DNA of 64,000 nt from MED-G105 sp038522945 (lineage in GTDB: Bacteria > Pseudomonadota > Alphaproteobacteria > Caulobacterales > Parvularculaceae). The position numbers and the translations under genes were made by a program. Under the pieces are notes generated by a model that did not search any database, was not told the DNA's origin, and saw only the letters and a program-made list of their open reading frames with translations. Shown one piece after another: positions 34,126-42,757 of the stretch (within the stretch, counting starts at the first letter, position 1; the number at the start of each line of letters is the position of its first letter). The stretch is taken from positions 1-64,000 of the forward strand of contig JBCBJV010000015.1 in NCBI GenBank assembly GCA_038522945.1, written 5' to 3'.

Positions 34126-34827
34126 ATGAAAAGGATTGGCCTGATCGGCGGCGTCAGTCCTGAATCGACGGTGATCTACTATGAGCTGTTGAACAAAATG
34201 GCCCGGCAGGAATTTGGCGGGCAAACCTCGTTCAAGGCTCAGATTTTTGCGCTCGACTATGGGGAGATGATTGGTCATTATCAGGCCGAGGATTGGCCTG
34301 CCTTTATCCGCCAGGTCGTTCGTGCCGGGAGTGTATTGAAGGCAGGCGGCGCGGATGCGCTGGCGATTTGTTCCAACACAACCCATCTTGCTTCCGACGA
34401 CCTTGCACGTGAGACCGGCTTGCCAGTAATCCATATGTTGGATGCACTGGCAACAGAAATGGACCGCGTTGGTGCGCGGGCACCTCTGTTGCTAGGGACC
34501 CCCGTGGTCATGGCCGGGCCTTTCTATCGCCCGGCCCTTGCTAATCGGTACGAGGGGGAAATCCATGTGCCGGACGAGTGGGCACAGAACGCGATAGCGC
34601 GGATTATTCTCAACGAACTTGTCAATGGCCGAGTTGAAGATCGTTCTCGGGACGAGCTGATATCAATTATCGACCGCGCCTGCGCTTATGGTGCGGATAG
34701 CGTTATTCTGGGCTGTACGGAGCTTTGCATGATCCTGTCGCAGGGCCATATCGAGATCCCACTTTTTGACACAACGTTTATCCATGCAAGAGCAATTGCG
34801 GCCTTTGCGTTCGAAAAGGCGTCATGA
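34126..34827 (+). CDS. Aspartate/glutamate racemase family protein
   Basis: 233 residues. PLP-independent two-cysteine racemase fold: GLIGGVSPESTVIYYELLN at the start, the first Cys in ICSNTTHL and the second in GCTELCMIL. The order and spacing match aspartate racemases (RacX/YgeA-like) more than MurI. It converts L- and D- acidic or related amino acids. Positioned 42 bases after lemA and one base before the M48 gene, so probably co-transcribed. Confidence 0.92.
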   Translation: MKRIGLIGGVSPESTVIYYELLNKMARQEFGGQTSFKAQIFALDYGEMIGHYQAEDWPAFIRQVVRAGSVLKAGGADALAICSNTTHLASDDLARETGLPVIHMLDALATEMDRVGARAPLLLGTPVVMAGPFYRPALANRYEGEIHVPDEWAQNAIARIILNELVNGRVEDRSRDELISIIDRACAYGADSVILGCTELCMILSQGHIEIPLFDTTFIHARAIAAFAFEKAS

Positions 34828-34828
34828 C

Positions 34829-35785
34829 ATGAGCGCCTATGGGCTGCAAACCCAAATCTGGAACAACAACCTGAAATCAATCCTGCTTCTGGCCGGCTTT
34901 CCAATATTGCTCCTTATGGTGACATTCGCGCTTTGCATGTTGCTGGTAGGGGCGAGCGCGTCATTTGACTCTCCGCAGGAAGGCGTAGCTGCAGCGTTTG
35001 AACAGTTTGCGCAGGTCTGGCCATTCGCTATTCTTGCCGCGCTTGTCTGGTTTGCCATCGCCTGGGCGATCAATACCCAGGTTATCAAGGCCTCTGTTGG
35101 GGCGAAGGGGCTCAGTCGAAAGGAAGCACCGGAAATCTACAACCTGCTTGAGAACCTGTGCATTTCCCGAGGCATGACCATGCCGCGCCTGAATGTTATT
35201 GAGAGTCCCGCGTTGAACGCCTTTGCAAGCGGTGTTGATGAGCGCAGCTATACAGTCACACTTACCCGTGGGCTCATTGAACGCCTCGACCGAGAGGAAT
35301 TGGAAGCCGTCATTGCTCACGAGCTCACTCATATTCGTAACCGTGATGTGCGCCTTTTGATAGTGGCAGTAATCTTTGTCGGAATTTTCTCGTTTCTTGG
35401 CGAAATGATTTATCGATCGGTGTTCCACACGGGCGTGCGCATTGGGGGCCATACGCGGTCGAGAAACGGCGATAGCCGAGGCGGTGGCATTCTGATCGTT
35501 GCTGCCTTGGCCGCGATCGCAGCCGCATATGTGCTGGCGCTTGTCATCCGGTTTGCTTTGTCTCAGAAGCGCGAATACTTGGCAGATGCAGGCGCCGTTG
35601 ATCTCACTCGTAATGCCGACGGCATGATTTCCGCGCTTCAAAAGATCTCAGGGAATTCTGCGCTTGAAGCGCCAGCAGATGTTCGGCAAATGATGGTGCA
35701 TAATGCGACCCCGTTTGCCGGGGTCTTTGCCACTCATCCACCTATCGAGAAGAGAATTGCGGCTTTGTCAGGGTACGGCGCTTGA
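34829..35785 (+). CDS. M48 family metalloprotease, HtpX-like
   Basis: 318 residues from the ATG at 34829; a longer frame overlaps the racemase. TM helices fall near residues 12-38, 60-80, 172-195 and 215-240. Zinc ligands are His164 and His168 in HELTH, with the third ligand Glu in KREYLADAGAV. HtpX-type proteases degrade damaged membrane proteins. The C-terminal THPPIEKRIAAL segment is typical. Confidence 0.94.
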   Translation: MSAYGLQTQIWNNNLKSILLLAGFPILLLMVTFALCMLLVGASASFDSPQEGVAAAFEQFAQVWPFAILAALVWFAIAWAINTQVIKASVGAKGLSRKEAPEIYNLLENLCISRGMTMPRLNVIESPALNAFASGVDERSYTVTLTRGLIERLDREELEAVIAHELTHIRNRDVRLLIVAVIFVGIFSFLGEMIYRSVFHTGVRIGGHTRSRNGDSRGGGILIVAALAAIAAAYVLALVIRFALSQKREYLADAGAVDLTRNADGMISALQKISGNSALEAPADVRQMMVHNATPFAGVFATHPPIEKRIAALSGYGA

Positions 35786-35852
35786 ACATTAAATAGACAA
35801 ATCGACGTGGTCGCTGACCTTCATAGTCAACGACGCATGAGAATTCGACCAG

Positions 35853-36962
35853 TTAGTTGGTAAGCCGGCCGGGCACTCTTGAAATAAGCCGCCGCGCTAG
35901 GAATTCCGGTCCTGCTTCTAACAATCCTTCTGAAATAAAGGGTGTCTCCGAAAAGAATGCGAGCGCCATTCGGCCAGCATGGGCGGCCGTTAGCGCCGCA
36001 CCCACGCGCCGCGTTGCGTCGAACTTCGTGATAATCATCCGACGTACACCGAACTCTGCGAAAGACAGCGCCCAGTCACGGTATTCTTCCACATCGCCGC
36101 TGGCGGGTAATACGAGCACAGGCGTAGCGTGACAGGCTTCCTGAAAGCTGCGCAGCGCGGCTAAGTCTCCGGTGTCATAGGGGCTAACCCCGGGGCTATC
36201 GAGGATTACTGCCCCGGTCGGTGATGCTGATCGCATCGCCTGGGTGACGTCGGCGGGCGTTTCCACGACATAATAGTCAGCACCCAGCTTTTCGCCGTAG
36301 GTGCGGATCTGATCGATGGCACCCGCTCTGCCCACATCTGCCGTCATCAGAAAAGCCGAGCCATAGCGTTGCATAGAGGCTGCCGCGAGTTTCGCCGCAC
36401 AAGACGTTTTTCCTGCACCAGTGGGGCCAACGAGCATGATCGGATTGGATGCCGTCGGCCAAACCGGTGCAAACTCAAATGTCTCTTCAAAGGCTGTCTG
36501 GAGCTGGAAAAGATCTTCTTCAATCCGCGACCGACGAGCCCCATCCACCAACGCATTCAACAGAGCATCGTCGATCCCGTGAGGTTTAAGAAGGGCGCCC
36601 ATACCTGCTGCTAATCGGTCGCCCGTATCAAACGAACCACCAGTATTGCTGCGCGACTTCCCCGACAGATCGCCTTTCAGCCGGTCTAATGCATCCTCGG
36701 CAAATTTCTGTTCAATTGGGCCGTTTAGTTGGGTCCCGGAAGAAGGGCGCTGCAAGGGCTCTTCCATAGCCTGTCGGGGCTGTTCGCCAAAGGTCGGCTC
36801 GCGGCGCGAGGGCGGTGCAGCTGGGCCCGGCTTATCTGACGCGGAGACTTCCACATCACCGCTCGGTAAGTCGCGTACGGATAAAATGTGGGTTTTCTCG
36901 CCGAGGGCCCGCTTTGCTTTCGCTTTGGCTGTCTCAACGTCGGAGGCGATGAATTTCATCAT
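35853..36962 (-). CDS. flhF: FlhF, SRP-family GTPase of the flagellar system
   Basis: 369 residues from the start at 36962. The N-terminus MKFIASDVETAKAKAKRALGEKTHILS matches the start of FlhF; a Pro/Ser-rich linker follows; the NG domain has P-loop GPTGAGKTSCAAKLAA, DSPGV (G3) and ITKFDATRRVGAAL. FlhF directs the site of polar flagella assembly. The frame runs on to a GTG at 37115 preceded by GAGGG, 35 bases after flhA, so 51 extra residues are possible. Last gene of the minus-strand block. Confidence 0.87.
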   Translation of the reverse strand: MMKFIASDVETAKAKAKRALGEKTHILSVRDLPSGDVEVSASDKPGPAAPPSRREPTFGEQPRQAMEEPLQRPSSGTQLNGPIEQKFAEDALDRLKGDLSGKSRSNTGGSFDTGDRLAAGMGALLKPHGIDDALLNALVDGARRSRIEEDLFQLQTAFEETFEFAPVWPTASNPIMLVGPTGAGKTSCAAKLAAASMQRYGSAFLMTADVGRAGAIDQIRTYGEKLGADYYVVETPADVTQAMRSASPTGAVILDSPGVSPYDTGDLAALRSFQEACHATPVLVLPASGDVEEYRDWALSFAEFGVRRMIITKFDATRRVGAALTAAHAGRMALAFFSETPFISEGLLEAGPEFLARRLISRVPGRLTN

Positions 36963-37149
36963 GGGAGAAAACGCAAACTCAAAAAGGGCGGCAGACCGGT
37001 GCCGCAGAGTATAGGACTCAAAGATCGCAGCTGTCATCGGCTGTTCGCGCGAAAGGCGAAGAATATTTGCGAATATACCATACCAGCGAGGGTCCAAGCC
37101 CTCAGCGAAGAGCACGAAAGACCCTCGGCTGGCCGAAATTTGATACGAC

Positions 37150-39282
37150 CTAGATCTGACCTAGATTCACAAGACGCGTTTGCGGGTGAATTTCGCTTTG
37201 CGCCAGTACCATGGTTTGCGGTCGAACCCGTTCAATCACCGTTCTCACATAGCGGCGAACCGGTGCGCTGGTCACGATTGCCGCCGCGTGGCCATCCCTG
37301 GCAGCTTCTTCAAGACGGGCAAGAGCATCTGACACGAAGGCCTGAATGCGAGTAGGGGCCATGGCAAGCTGATTTTGCCCCTCGCCGGCAAGGCTGTCGC
37401 GGAATTCTCGCTCCCAGTCGGGTGAAAGGGTGACTATTGGTGCTAAACCATCATTGCCCAAAAGGGAGCCGCAAATCTGCCTCGCGAGCCGAGTGCGCAC
37501 ATGCTCGACAATCTGCGTGGGCTCGGTCGTCCTTGGCGCAGCCTCGGCAACCGCCTCGAGGATTGAAGGCAGGTCCCGGATGGAGATCCGCTCCGTTATG
37601 AGTGCCTGCAGTACCCGCTGGATTGTGGTGACTGAAACCAGGTTCGGAATAAGGTCAGAAACGAGGCTGCGGTGCTTGTCCGGCAGGCCGTCCAGTAACT
37701 TTTTAGTTTCCGCATATGACAGAAGCGTTGGGGCCTCTGCTTTGATGATTTCGGTTAAATGGGTCGTGAGGACTGTTGCCGCATCAACAACCGTATAGCC
37801 TTTCAGGGCGGCGGCTTCCTTTTGGGCTGCGTCGATCCACATGGCTTCCAGCCCGAATGCCGGTTCTTTGGTCAGTTCCCCAACCATATCGATGGGGCGC
37901 CCGCTTGGGTTCATCACGAGAAAATGCCCAGGCTTGGCGACGCCTTCGCCGACGGTCATTTCCTTCAACTTGATGAGGTAGTCGGTCGCGCCGAGTTGCA
38001 TATTGTCAAGAATGCGTACTGCCGGTGTGACGAACCCGATTTCCTGCGCGATAGCGCGGCGGGTGGCCTTGATCTGATCGGTCAGCTTTGAGCCATTGGC
38101 ATCGGCAACAAGAGGAAGTAGCCCGTAGCCAATCTCGATGCGCAAATCATCCATGGCAAGTAGGGCAGCCGGTTCCTCCTCAAGGGGCGTCGCGTCATTT
38201 TGGAGTTGATCAGCTGCTGTTTCATCAGCTTCTTTTTTGCGGCGTGACGCCAGAAACGCAGCAGCGCCGGAAGCAAGCGCAAGCGACGCAAACGGAATAA
38301 ATGGTAGGCCTGGCAGGAGTCCGAAGATTGTCAGGACAACAGCGACGACGCCGAGAACCGTCGGGTTGTCGCCCAACTGTTTTCCGAAAGCCCTGTCTGC
38401 AGCGCCTTTGACACCTGCCTTTGACACCAGGAGGCCTGCAGCAACCGAAACAATCAACGCGGGGATCTGACTGACGAGACCGTCCCCAATTGTCAGGAGC
38501 GTGTAAGTCTGGCCGGCTTCTCCAAGTGTGAGGCCTTGCTGTGCCATGCCGATAAAAATCCCGCCAAGGATATTGATCAAGGTAATGAGGAGACCGGCAA
38601 TCGCGTCGCCACGCACATATTTGGAGGCACCGTCCATGGCCCCGTAAAACGTCGACTCTTCTTCCAGCTCTTTCCGACGAGATTTGGCTTCTTCTTCGGT
38701 GACCAAACCGGAAGAAAGATCTGCATCTATGGCCATTTGCTTGCCAGGCATCGCATCGAGCGAAAAGCGAGCAGCAACTTCTGCAATCCGGCCTGAGCCT
38801 CGCGTGATCACAACAAAATTGACGATCACCAGAATCGAAAAGACAATCAGTCCAATGACGTAATTACCTTGCATCACAAAACCGCCAAATGCCTCGATCA
38901 CTTGTCCCGCAGCATCGGGACCTTCATGGCCTTTGGACAGGATTAGTCGTGTGGAAGCGACGTTGAGCCCCAGCCGAAAAATGGTGGCGATAAGGAGGAT
39001 TGACGGGAATATTGAAAACTCAAGAGCCTTGCGGGAGTAAACCGCGGTCATCAAAACGGTAACAGACAATGTGACCGACAAGGCAAGCAGCAAGTCCAGC
39101 AACCATCTTGGTGTTGGTAACACAAGCAACGCCAACATCGACATGATCGCCGCCGCGAAAAGGACATCACTACGCACAAAGCGTCTCATATCCGGGATTA
39201 TGCCTAGCAGTTGGCTCGCGCCGCCGAGGCCGGTAATTCCGGAAGGGGCATTCGGATCAGAGGATGCCATACTTTCACTCAT
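37150..39282 (-). CDS. flhA: Flagellar export gate protein FlhA
   Basis: 710 residues. Eight TM helices in the first ~330 residues with the FHIPEP-like segment RGSGRIAEVAARFSLDAMPGKQMAIDADL, then the cytoplasmic ring domain with DLIPNLVSVTTIQRVLQALI and SEIHPQTRLVNLG. It is the ion-driven core of the type III export apparatus. Lies 36 bases after flbD. Confidence 0.97.
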   Translation of the reverse strand: MSESMASSDPNAPSGITGLGGASQLLGIIPDMRRFVRSDVLFAAAIMSMLALLVLPTPRWLLDLLLALSVTLSVTVLMTAVYSRKALEFSIFPSILLIATIFRLGLNVASTRLILSKGHEGPDAAGQVIEAFGGFVMQGNYVIGLIVFSILVIVNFVVITRGSGRIAEVAARFSLDAMPGKQMAIDADLSSGLVTEEEAKSRRKELEEESTFYGAMDGASKYVRGDAIAGLLITLINILGGIFIGMAQQGLTLGEAGQTYTLLTIGDGLVSQIPALIVSVAAGLLVSKAGVKGAADRAFGKQLGDNPTVLGVVAVVLTIFGLLPGLPFIPFASLALASGAAAFLASRRKKEADETAADQLQNDATPLEEEPAALLAMDDLRIEIGYGLLPLVADANGSKLTDQIKATRRAIAQEIGFVTPAVRILDNMQLGATDYLIKLKEMTVGEGVAKPGHFLVMNPSGRPIDMVGELTKEPAFGLEAMWIDAAQKEAAALKGYTVVDAATVLTTHLTEIIKAEAPTLLSYAETKKLLDGLPDKHRSLVSDLIPNLVSVTTIQRVLQALITERISIRDLPSILEAVAEAAPRTTEPTQIVEHVRTRLARQICGSLLGNDGLAPIVTLSPDWEREFRDSLAGEGQNQLAMAPTRIQAFVSDALARLEEAARDGHAAAIVTSAPVRRYVRTVIERVRPQTMVLAQSEIHPQTRLVNLGQI

Positions 39283-39318
39283 GGACCGTCTTTACTCATA
39301 ACAAATTCGGACCTTTGT

Positions 39319-40698
39319 TTAGGCAGCTGGATCGACTTGGGACTTGGTGTCTCGGCTTTTTTCTTGAGAAGGTGGCGGAACAGAAATACCATCATCCGTA
39401 TACTGTTTTAGCTTATTCCTGAGGGTACGGATTGAAATGCCGAGGATATTGGCAGCGTGGGTACGGTTTCCATAGCAATGATCAAGGGTTTGCAGGATGA
39501 GGTCCTGTTCAACTTCGGCCACTGTACGGCCGACCAGATCTGCATCCATTGGACTGCCGTATGACGACGATGTCGCTGCGGTCATCATCGGGGCAGTGGT
39601 GCCATCAGGCAAACGAATCGCGTCTCTTTCAATCTCGTGCCCGGACGACAAGAGTACTGCGCGGTGGATAGAGTTTTCAAGTTCGCGGACATTGCCTGGC
39701 CAACGTGCACCGACAACCGCGATTTTTGCGCCCTCCGAAAGCCGTCTCAAGGGCATCCCATTTAACTCTGCATATTTGCTCGCAAAGTGATCAGCGAGGG
39801 CGGCAATATCAGATGGGCGCTCACGCAGAGGCGGCACTACCAGATTGACCACATTCAGCCGGTAGAGGAGGTCTTCCCGAAACGTCCCTTTGTGCACTTC
39901 TTCTTCAAGGTTCCGGTTTGAGGTGGCAAGAACTCGGATATTAATCTTCACTGGTTTGGTGCCGCCGACGCGGTCAACAACCCGTTCCTGGAGCACACGG
40001 AGTAACTTTGCTTGAAGGCGGATATCCATCTCCGAGATTTCGTCGAGGAGGAGCGTTCCACCATCAGCCTCCTCAAATTTGCCGATCCGCCGGGAAACAG
40101 CGCCGGTGAATGCCCCCTTTTCATGTCCGAATAGTTCAGACTCAAGAAGGTTATCCGGAATGGCCGCGCAATTAATCGAGATCAGCGGTTTATCGGATCG
40201 ACGAGATTTTGAGTGTAGGTATTTTGCGATGACTTCCTTGCCTACGCCAGACTCGCCGGTAATCAGGATCGATGCCTCAGACGCCGCAATTTGATCGGCG
40301 AGCGCAACAACTTTCTTCATGGCCGGATCGGTTGCAATAAGATCACTGTTCTCTGCACAGACGGCTTCGAATACAGCTGCAATGAGATCTGCATCCGGCG
40401 GAAGGGGGATAAACTCCGCCGCGCCAGCGCGTATGGCTTCAACGGCTCGATCGGCATCTGCATCAACGCCGCAGGCAACCACGGGCAGGGCAATGCGTTC
40501 TTCTTTTAGGGATATCATCAAGCCTTTTATATCTTCGCCGATATCGACCATGAGGACGTCCGCGCCTTGGCCGCGGCGCAAGGCATTCAGGGCCGAGGCA
40601 GTGGAGTCGCAAAAAGCCACTTTGGCACCGCGCTCAATTGCAATCTTTGCAGCAGCTGAGACCTGACCGGCGAGACTTCCGACAATCAACAAGCGCAT
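39319..40698 (-). CDS. flbD: Sigma-54-dependent flagellar regulator FlbD
   Basis: 459 residues. An N-terminal receiver-like domain (about 1-115), AAA+ domain with Walker A GESGVGKE at 148-155 and the sigma-54 contact loop GAFTGA at 195-200, and a Fis-type HTH near the end (THAANILGISIRTLRNKLKQY). In Caulobacter FlbD activates class III/IV flagellar genes and represses fliF. Here it shares a base with the fliN stop, in the same fliF-to-flhA order. Candidate target sites are marked at 44407 and 47710-47920. Confidence 0.94.
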   Translation of the reverse strand: MRLLIVGSLAGQVSAAAKIAIERGAKVAFCDSTASALNALRRGQGADVLMVDIGEDIKGLMISLKEERIALPVVACGVDADADRAVEAIRAGAAEFIPLPPDADLIAAVFEAVCAENSDLIATDPAMKKVVALADQIAASEASILITGESGVGKEVIAKYLHSKSRRSDKPLISINCAAIPDNLLESELFGHEKGAFTGAVSRRIGKFEEADGGTLLLDEISEMDIRLQAKLLRVLQERVVDRVGGTKPVKINIRVLATSNRNLEEEVHKGTFREDLLYRLNVVNLVVPPLRERPSDIAALADHFASKYAELNGMPLRRLSEGAKIAVVGARWPGNVRELENSIHRAVLLSSGHEIERDAIRLPDGTTAPMMTAATSSSYGSPMDADLVGRTVAEVEQDLILQTLDHCYGNRTHAANILGISIRTLRNKLKQYTDDGISVPPPSQEKSRDTKSQVDPAA

Positions 40699-41081
40699 TA
40701 GAGATCCTCTCCATTGGGTTTCTTCCGGGAGACAATTTCTGTCATCGTGACGGCAATTGATCCGTCCACGAGGACCAACTCTCCCCGAGCGACGAGTTGA
40801 TCGTTAACATAAAGATCAATTGGCTCCCCGACCCGCCGATCAAGTTCGATTACCGATCCCGCTGAGAGCTCCTTCAAGGCGGCAAAGTCGATCTTCGTCT
40901 TCCCTAAGACAGCTGATACTCTGACGGGCACATTCTCGATAGAAGAGATTGGTCGGTGCCGACCCGAAAGGGCGATTGCTGTGTCGACGAAATCCGGCAC
41001 TGACGATGTATCGGTAGTCGCAATCTCATCCGTTTGGGGAGTACTGTCCCTTTCGTCCATAAGTTCTGCAGGATCAGACAT
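40698..41081 (-). CDS. fliN: Flagellar motor switch protein FliN
   Basis: 127 residues. An acidic Asp/Thr/Ser-rich N-terminus leads to the SpoA domain: VPVRVSAVLGKTKIDFAALKELSAGSVIELDRRVGEPIDLYVNDQLVARGELVLVDG. It forms the C-ring base with FliM (not in the window). Overlaps both flbD (1 base) and fliH (8 bases). Confidence 0.95.
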   Translation of the reverse strand: MSDPAELMDERDSTPQTDEIATTDTSSVPDFVDTAIALSGRHRPISSIENVPVRVSAVLGKTKIDFAALKELSAGSVIELDRRVGEPIDLYVNDQLVARGELVLVDGSIAVTMTEIVSRKKPNGEDL

Positions 41082-41742
41082 GATTTGTCTCCTTCTGGGC
41101 TTCAGAAAGCGCCTGGACGTCGTTGGATTTCAGGTTGATGCGAGCGAACGCGGCCTCAATCCGTTTCCGGATATCTGCGTTTGACCGTTTGAGGCGTCCA
41201 CCGCTCCATTCAAGTTGACAATCGCCGTTTGTCAAAGATGGATCTTGTGTAATTTCAATTTTGATATCTTGGGTCGAAAATGCCTCGTGGAGTCTGGTCG
41301 CAAGCCGCGCATGGGTATTGGGGGCTAGCCTTAGAAAGAGCGATGAGTGTTCATCAATCTGCTGAGCGACCTCAACGATGACACGGGTTAGGTCTTGGAA
41401 CGCATTTTGGCTCGAATATAGATTTATCACCTCCGACAGGATCTCAGTGGCAACTTCTGCATGGGCTTTTGCCTGTCGGTCGAGGTGATTTTTTTGCGTG
41501 GAAACAAGTCGATCAAACGCTGTTGAAATTGACATGAGGGCCTCCTTTTCACCGGCTGCGATAGACTTCATTGCGAGATTGCGGCCGTCTTCAAGACCTC
41601 GCTGATAGGCTTCTTCTCTTGCTGCAGTCACATCCTTTTCGAAGGAATCCTTTGGTGAAGCGGAGGGGGCCTCATCCGCCGTTTCGTGTTGATCGGACGT
41701 TTCCCAAAGGGCTTGGAACGCTTTTGATGATGATCCAACCAT
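41074..41742 (-). CDS. fliH: FliH-like flagellar export regulator (FlbE)
   Basis: 222 residues. Acidic N-terminus, central coiled coil rich in Ala, Glu and Lys (EAYQRGLEDGRNLAMKS), and a C-terminal domain with PNTHARLATRLHE and NGDCQLEWSGG. This is the pattern of FliH, negative regulator of the FliI ATPase and linker to the C-ring. Position between fliG and fliN is where Caulobacter carries flbE/fliH. Sequence divergence is high, so the call rests partly on context. Confidence 0.85.
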   Translation of the reverse strand: MVGSSSKAFQALWETSDQHETADEAPSASPKDSFEKDVTAAREEAYQRGLEDGRNLAMKSIAAGEKEALMSISTAFDRLVSTQKNHLDRQAKAHAEVATEILSEVINLYSSQNAFQDLTRVIVEVAQQIDEHSSLFLRLAPNTHARLATRLHEAFSTQDIKIEITQDPSLTNGDCQLEWSGGRLKRSNADIRKRIEAAFARINLKSNDVQALSEAQKETNHV

Positions 41743-42755
41743 TAGTAAACAAGCTCCTCATCACTTGTTTTCGAAAGGAAGATCTCGCCTTCTTCAGCGA
41801 GTTTTCTCGCTTGATCGACGATCCCTTGCTGCGCTGTGTCAACTTCTCGAAGGCGCACCGGGCCCATAATGTCGATATCGTCCCGGAGAATTTTTGACGC
41901 TCGATCTGACATGTTGTCATAGAAGGACTGCGCGACCTCGGGCGCAGCGCCTTTGAGCGCCATTGCGAGGTCGGACTTGTCGACATGGCGGATCAGAGTC
42001 TGCATATCAGGGCTTGAGAGGCGTACAAGATCCTCAAAGACAAACATCAATGTTCGGATCCGCTCCGAAGCTGAAGGGTTTTTCTGATCCAGAACCTCGA
42101 GGAATCGACGTTCAGTATGGCGATCAAAATTATTAAAAATTTCCGCCATTGCCTCGTGACGGTCCCGTTCAACTCCGCGGGAGAGGGTGGCCATGAATTC
42201 TGTGCGCAGTGTTTGCTCAATCTGCTCCAGCACTTCTTTCTGGACTGGACCAAGGTTTAGCATCCGAGCGACAACTTCTTCAGCCAGCAAGTCAGGCAGG
42301 CCCGATAAGACACGGGCGGCTTGGTCTGGAGAAATTCGTGCAAGGATCACCGCAATCGTCTGTGGATGTTCGCTGGACAAATACCCACACAATACACGCT
42401 CATTGACGTTAGAGAGCTTGTCCCACATGGTTTTGCCCGCAGGCCCTTTAATATCTTCGAGAATGAGGTTTGCTTTGTCTGCAGGTAGGATACTTCTCAA
42501 CATTCGCTGGGCAGAGGCTGTTGAGCCCATAATAGCGCCCGTTGAGGCGAGGTTATCAACAAACCCAAGTAGGAGATCTTCGACGACTTCTGCGCGAACG
42601 GTCCCCAAGGTCGAGATTGCGCGCGTCAATTCGCGCAGTTCATCTTCGTCGAGGGACTCCCACAGGGGCCGACTTGCTTCCTCGCCGAGGGCAAGCATGA
42701 CCACGGCGGCGCGTTCTGCGCCTTTTAGGTCATTTGCGTTTTGAATTGTCTCCAT
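41742..42755 (-). CDS. fliG: Flagellar motor switch protein FliG
   Basis: 337 residues. ARM-type N domain (AERAAVVMLALGEEASRPLWESL), middle EHPQTIAVILARI, and the C domain with charged motor residues (FVFEDLVRLSSPDMQTLIRHVD). It couples ion flow to rotation and anchors to FliF. The ATG at 42755 is preferred: GGGAGGC lies upstream and overlaps the fliF end. A GTG at 42761 is an alternative. Confidence 0.96.
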   Translation of the reverse strand: METIQNANDLKGAERAAVVMLALGEEASRPLWESLDEDELRELTRAISTLGTVRAEVVEDLLLGFVDNLASTGAIMGSTASAQRMLRSILPADKANLILEDIKGPAGKTMWDKLSNVNERVLCGYLSSEHPQTIAVILARISPDQAARVLSGLPDLLAEEVVARMLNLGPVQKEVLEQIEQTLRTEFMATLSRGVERDRHEAMAEIFNNFDRHTERRFLEVLDQKNPSASERIRTLMFVFEDLVRLSSPDMQTLIRHVDKSDLAMALKGAAPEVAQSFYDNMSDRASKILRDDIDIMGPVRLREVDTAQQGIVDQARKLAEEGEIFLSKTSDEELVY

Positions 42756-42757
42756 GA

